Shown here: piece by piece, positions 4,796 through 7,740 of the stretch
How the letters are laid out: each line of letters opens with the position of its first letter
How positions within the stretch are numbered: position 1 is the stretch's first letter
DNA from: Oscillospiraceae bacterium
GTDB lineage: Bacteria > Bacillota_A > Clostridia > Oscillospirales > Oscillospiraceae
Direction: 5' to 3'
NCBI GenBank assembly: GCA_017411665.1
Contig: JAFQPT010000133.1
Span: 1-7,740 of the forward strand
DNA length: 7,740 bases
Position numbers and translations under genes: made by a program
Notes under the pieces: generated by a model
Seen by the model: the letters and a program-made list of their open reading frames with translations, nothing else
The model's database searches: none
What the model was told of the DNA's origin: nothing

Positions 4796-6103
4796 TTATA
4801 CGAGGATGCCGCGTTTTTTTGCTTCAAAGGTCAGCTCATCACGGAAATTGGGATGTGCGATGGCAATCAGCTGCCTGGTGCGTTCACCGAGGCTTCTACC
4901 GCGCAGATGCGCAATGCCGAACTCGGTGACGATGAAGTCCACGTCGTTTTTGGATGTGGTGACGATGGCACCGGGGGTAAGAATGGGCTTGATTTTGCTG
5001 ATGGTGTCGTCCTTTGCGGTTGCGGTGAATGCGATAAAGCTTTTACCGCCCTTGGACTGGCAGGCACCGCGGACGAAGTCAACCTGACCGCCGGAGCCGC
5101 TCATGTGCTTGGTGCCCACGGATTCGGCGCAGACCTGACCAAAGAAGTCAACCTCCAGCGCTGCATTGATGGAGATCATATTGTCGTTTTGGCAGATGAT
5201 CGCAGGATCGTTGGTATATTCTACAGGGAGAATTTCAATGGAGGGGTTGTCGTCCAGAAAATCATAGATTCGCTGGCTGCCGTATGCAAAGGTGGTAACG
5301 GAGCGGCCGCGATGAATACGCTTGCGGCTGTTATTGACGGCACCGCATTCGATGAGCTCTACCATCGAGTCGGTGAACATTTCGGTATGAATCCCCAAGT
5401 CCTTTTTGGATTTCAGCGCAATGCCCGTTGCATCGGGAATTGCACCGATACCCAGCTGGATGCAGGCACCGTCGGGAATCTGCTCTGCAATGAGGTTGCC
5501 GATGAGGATGCTCTTCTCGTCCAGCTTGGTGGGAGGCAGGGTAGGCAGAGGATGATGATTTTCAGTCAGTGCAGTGACCTGAGAAATGTGAATCTGCGTA
5601 CCGTTGACGCATCTGGGCTGGAAGCTGTTGACTTCCAGATAAATGCGCTTGGATTTTTCAATCATGGCGGGAGAATAGGAGCAGGTGGTGGCCATGGAGA
5701 AATAGCCGTGCTTGTCCATGGGAGATACGGCAATGAGGCATGCGTCATACTCATATTCTCTGCGGATGTGGGCAGGGATATCTCGGTAGTAAGCGGGCAG
5801 GACGTCCGCGTAGCCGCCGCCGACTGCCTTCCGCAGCCCACCAGAGGAGAACCAGGAGTAAGCGGTCAGCTTCCCTTTCCATGCGTCGCTTTCCAGAAAC
5901 GGATAGGGATAGGTGTCCAGCAACATCTGGATTTTCACATCAGAGGTATCGGTCTGTGCAATTTTCTCCGCAACTGCATTGATCATGGCGTTTGCATGTG
6001 CGGGGCCCGCATCTACGATCAGATTCCAGCCGGACTGCACCTGCTTTGCAATTCCCTCACAGGTAGTTAGCTTTGTTTGATACAATGCTTGATAATCTGC
6101 CAT
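4796..6103 (-). CDS. Acyl-CoA:carboxylate CoA-transferase (acetyl-CoA hydrolase/transferase, 4-hydroxybutyrate CoA-transferase-like)
   Basis: Moves CoA between acyl groups, typically from an acyl-CoA such as butyryl- or 4-hydroxybutyryl-CoA to acetate, in cytoplasmic acid fermentation. The 435-aa length is usual for the family. Visible hallmarks are LGIGAIPDA (217-225), then LGIHTEMFTDSMVEL, where Glu241 is the expected catalytic glutamate that forms the CoA thioester. PVEYTNDP (293-300), GTKHMSGSGGQVDFVRGA (330-347) and VTEFGIAHLRGRS near the end follow. The GIGAIPDA and VDFVRGA spellings resemble Clostridium 4-hydroxybutyrate CoA-transferase more than the butyryl-CoA:acetate enzyme of Roseburia. 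The acyl substrate cannot be fixed by eye. The ATG at 6103 has AAGGAGG 6 bases upstream. It lies 24 bases after the MscS gene, so it is probably the last gene of a three-gene transcript ending at the hairpin near 4760. Confidence 0.9.
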   Translation of the reverse strand: MADYQALYQTKLTTCEGIAKQVQSGWNLIVDAGPAHANAMINAVAEKIAQTDTSDVKIQMLLDTYPYPFLESDAWKGKLTAYSWFSSGGLRKAVGGGYADVLPAYYRDIPAHIRREYEYDACLIAVSPMDKHGYFSMATTCSYSPAMIEKSKRIYLEVNSFQPRCVNGTQIHISQVTALTENHHPLPTLPPTKLDEKSILIGNLIAEQIPDGACIQLGIGAIPDATGIALKSKKDLGIHTEMFTDSMVELIECGAVNNSRKRIHRGRSVTTFAYGSQRIYDFLDDNPSIEILPVEYTNDPAIICQNDNMISINAALEVDFFGQVCAESVGTKHMSGSGGQVDFVRGACQSKGGKSFIAFTATAKDDTISKIKPILTPGAIVTTSKNDVDFIVTEFGIAHLRGRSLGERTRQLIAIAHPNFRDELTFEAKKRGILV

Positions 6104-6127
6104 AATGAGCCTCCTTGTCTGCTCGTA

Positions 6128-6931
6128 TTACTTATTTTCGGTATGTACAATGATATGGGGGTAAGTAAATCTGATTCCATATTTTGCAAATACTTCACGA
6201 ACGCGTTCGTTCAGAGAGAAGTATACATCCCAGTAATTTGCACTGTCGCACCATGCGCGGGCAACATACTGGATATCGTTTGCATTGTAGGCATTCAGAC
6301 CGACAAAGGGAGCGGGATCCTGTGCAATGCGTTCGTCTGCAGCCATTGCTTCATACAGTGCCTGCTTGACCAGTGCGGTGGGCGCTTCATAGGATGCGGA
6401 GAAGTACAGGTCTACACGGCGCTGAGGTTCGGAGGAGTAGTTGATGATTTTGGAACCGGTGATTTCAGCGTTGGGAATCAGGATTTCCTTGTGGTCAGGA
6501 GTTTCCAGAGTGGTGCGCATGATGGAAATCTGAGTTACGGTGCCGGCAACACCTGCGATTTCCACAAACTGACCGACCTTGAAGGGCTGACTCATGAGAA
6601 TGGTCACACCGGAAAATACGTCGGTGAGAATGTTCTGCACAGACAGAGACAGAGCCAGAGAGGCAACAGACAAAAGCGCAACAAGAGATGCGGTTTCGAT
6701 GCCGAGTGTTTCTGCTACGATGATGATGGTCAGTGCCCACAGTGCAATTTTGATTACGGAACGGGCAAAGCCTTTGATACCTGCATCCAGACTGATTTTT
6801 GTGAACAGGTTGTCGAATATCTTCAATATGATATTCATTGCAATGCGGCAAATGATGAATACAACGATTGCTTTTCCTGCAATGGTGGCAAAGGCCAAAA
6901 CGGAAGGCCAGAGTGCGGAGAGATTGAGCAT
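6128..6931 (-). CDS. mscS: Small-conductance mechanosensitive channel, MscS family
   Basis: Membrane channel that opens under tension and releases solutes on osmotic downshift. At 267 aa it is close to the 286 aa of E. coli MscS. Hydrophobic segments lie at about residues 10-33, 57-76 and 80-100. The third is the pore helix (SLVALLSVASLALSLSVQN), followed by the kinked amphipathic stretch and the hallmark SQPFKVGQFVEI of the beta domain. The next motif, IMRTTLETPDHKEILIPNAEI, matches the family's R-T...D...IPN signature. The two leucines of the pore constriction are kept, but the small glycines that pack the E. coli pore helices are serines here. Start ATG at 6931 with GAAAGG 9 bases upstream. 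It lies 15 bases after the YihY stop and 24 bases before the CoA-transferase, implying one transcript. Confidence 0.95.
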   Translation of the reverse strand: MLNLSALWPSVLAFATIAGKAIVVFIICRIAMNIILKIFDNLFTKISLDAGIKGFARSVIKIALWALTIIIVAETLGIETASLVALLSVASLALSLSVQNILTDVFSGVTILMSQPFKVGQFVEIAGVAGTVTQISIMRTTLETPDHKEILIPNAEITGSKIINYSSEPQRRVDLYFSASYEAPTALVKQALYEAMAADERIAQDPAPFVGLNAYNANDIQYVARAWCDSANYWDVYFSLNERVREVFAKYGIRFTYPHIIVHTENK

Positions 6932-6946
6932 AATGATGTTCCTTTC

Positions 6947-7740
6947 TTAGTCATTTCTTTTTACATTTAAATATGTGCCTAAAAGCAGAATATACATACA
7001 ATAGTACATCCAAATGAGGGCGATGACGATGGTGGTAAGGCTTCCGTAAATGCCAAAGGAACTGCTTTTTCCGATGTACAGGGAAAACAGTGCCGAGAAG
7101 GCAATCCATGCGGCGGAAGAGAAAACGGCGCCGGGAATCTGATCCCGGATACGCAGCTTCTTTTTCGGTACCCAGGTATAAATGGCTGTGAACAAGCAGG
7201 CGAGAATCACCCATGCCAGCAGGAATCTGCAGCTGAGAATCCGGCGCAGGAAGGGGATAATACTCGGAATGTAGCTGCCGAGCAATCGGGCCACCTTTTT
7301 CCCGAACACAACGACAACAAGCATACCGACCAGCACAATGACCATCACAAGGGTGTAAAAACAGGATTTCAGCCGTGCAATCAGATATCCCTGCCGCCCT
7401 TCACCGTGAATCACATCCATGCCGCGCATCAACGCCAGAAAAGCCTTGCTTGCGGTCCACAGTGTAACCAATGCAGACAGCGAAAGAGAAATTGCACCGC
7501 CGGAGAAAATTGCGGCAATCAGCATGTCTATCATTTCGGTGACTGCTTCCGGAGAGATTTGCCCGATGCTGTCATGCACCATACCGGAGAGCTCTGCCTG
7601 CGAAAGACCGGTGTAAGGAATCACGGAGCAAATCAAAAACAGAATCGGAATCAGGGACAGAAACAGAAAAAAAGCAGAGGAGGAAGCAAACGCACTCAGC
7701 TCGATTCGACCGGTGCCCTTGATTACCTCATAGATTCTGA
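6947..7740 (-). CDS. YihY/BrkB family integral membrane protein (5' end outside window)
   Basis: Polytopic inner-membrane protein of the YihY/virulence factor BrkB family. Its function is unsettled; older RNase BN annotations of this family are considered wrong. The visible 263 residues run from IYEVIKGTGRIEL to the end, with roughly six hydrophobic segments. Family landmarks are present: a first segment FFLFLSLIPILFL followed by IPYTGLS, the central LSLSALVTLWTASKAFLALMRGMD (a conserved W-S-A-S-K-type motif), and the closing IPGAVFSSAAWIAFSALFSLYI with SSSFGIYGSL. By comparison with typical 280-300-aa members, only about 10-30 N-terminal residues are missing beyond the window edge. It is read toward the MscS gene, whose ribosome binding site directly follows this stop codon. 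Confidence 0.92.
   Translation of the reverse strand, partial: RIYEVIKGTGRIELSAFASSSAFFLFLSLIPILFLICSVIPYTGLSQAELSGMVHDSIGQISPEAVTEMIDMLIAAIFSGGAISLSLSALVTLWTASKAFLALMRGMDVIHGEGRQGYLIARLKSCFYTLVMVIVLVGMLVVVVFGKKVARLLGSYIPSIIPFLRRILSCRFLLAWVILACLFTAIYTWVPKKKLRIRDQIPGAVFSSAAWIAFSALFSLYIGKSSSFGIYGSLTTIVIALIWMYYCMYILLLGTYLNVKRND

Noticed and set aside
4766..6070. 434-aa plus-strand open frame antisense to the CoA-transferase
   Set aside because: The opposite strand encodes an unmistakable CoA-transferase over the same bases. The antisense translation has no family features and comes from biased codon use.

Overview
The window looks like a chromosomal segment of a spore-forming Clostridia gut anaerobe, plausibly Oscillospiraceae-like. 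The reasons are a spoIIID gene, strong AGGAGG ribosome binding sites, a clostridial lipoprotein leader on the TRAP binding protein, and a CoA-transferase of the 4-hydroxybutyrate/acetate type. The genus assignment is inference only. No tRNA, rRNA, CRISPR array or insertion sequence was seen.

Layout. (A) 1-1291, minus strand: a fused KDPG/KHG aldolase (318 aa, with a VOC-like C-terminal domain) followed by the first 95 residues of a PfkB-family 2-keto-3-deoxygluconate kinase. (B) 1391-2080, plus strand: an unrecognised 229-aa protein with its own good promoter and terminator. (C) 2151-4176, minus strand: a TRAP-transporter solute-binding lipoprotein (dctP), an intercistronic hairpin terminator, then a reading frame whose first part is a TRAP small permease (DctQ) and whose second part is the C-terminal two thirds of 5-keto-4-deoxyuronate isomerase (KduI). 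(D) 4177-4511: a long intergenic region with a perfect 9-bp inverted repeat next to a likely dctP promoter, and a possible sporulation promoter on the other strand. (E) 4512-4769, plus strand: spoIIID. (F) 4796-7740, minus strand: a tightly packed set in the order YihY/BrkB membrane protein (5' end outside the window), MscS-type channel, acyl-CoA:carboxylate CoA-transferase.

Blocks A and C make sense together as uronate (pectin or glucuronide breakdown product) use. TRAP transport imports the sugar acid and KduI isomerises the unsaturated-uronate product. A dehydrogenase not present here would then give 2-keto-3-deoxygluconate, which KdgK phosphorylates and the aldolase cleaves to pyruvate and glyceraldehyde 3-phosphate. 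The CoA-transferase of block F belongs to acid fermentation.

The most notable observation is the in-frame DctQ-KduI chimera at 2151-3071. The fourth membrane segment of DctQ, the whole large permease gene dctM that normally follows, and about the first 100 residues of KduI are absent, yet the frame stays open. The simplest explanation is a deletion between dctQ and kduI, either real in this strain or made by the assembly. A true evolved fusion is less likely but would be new.
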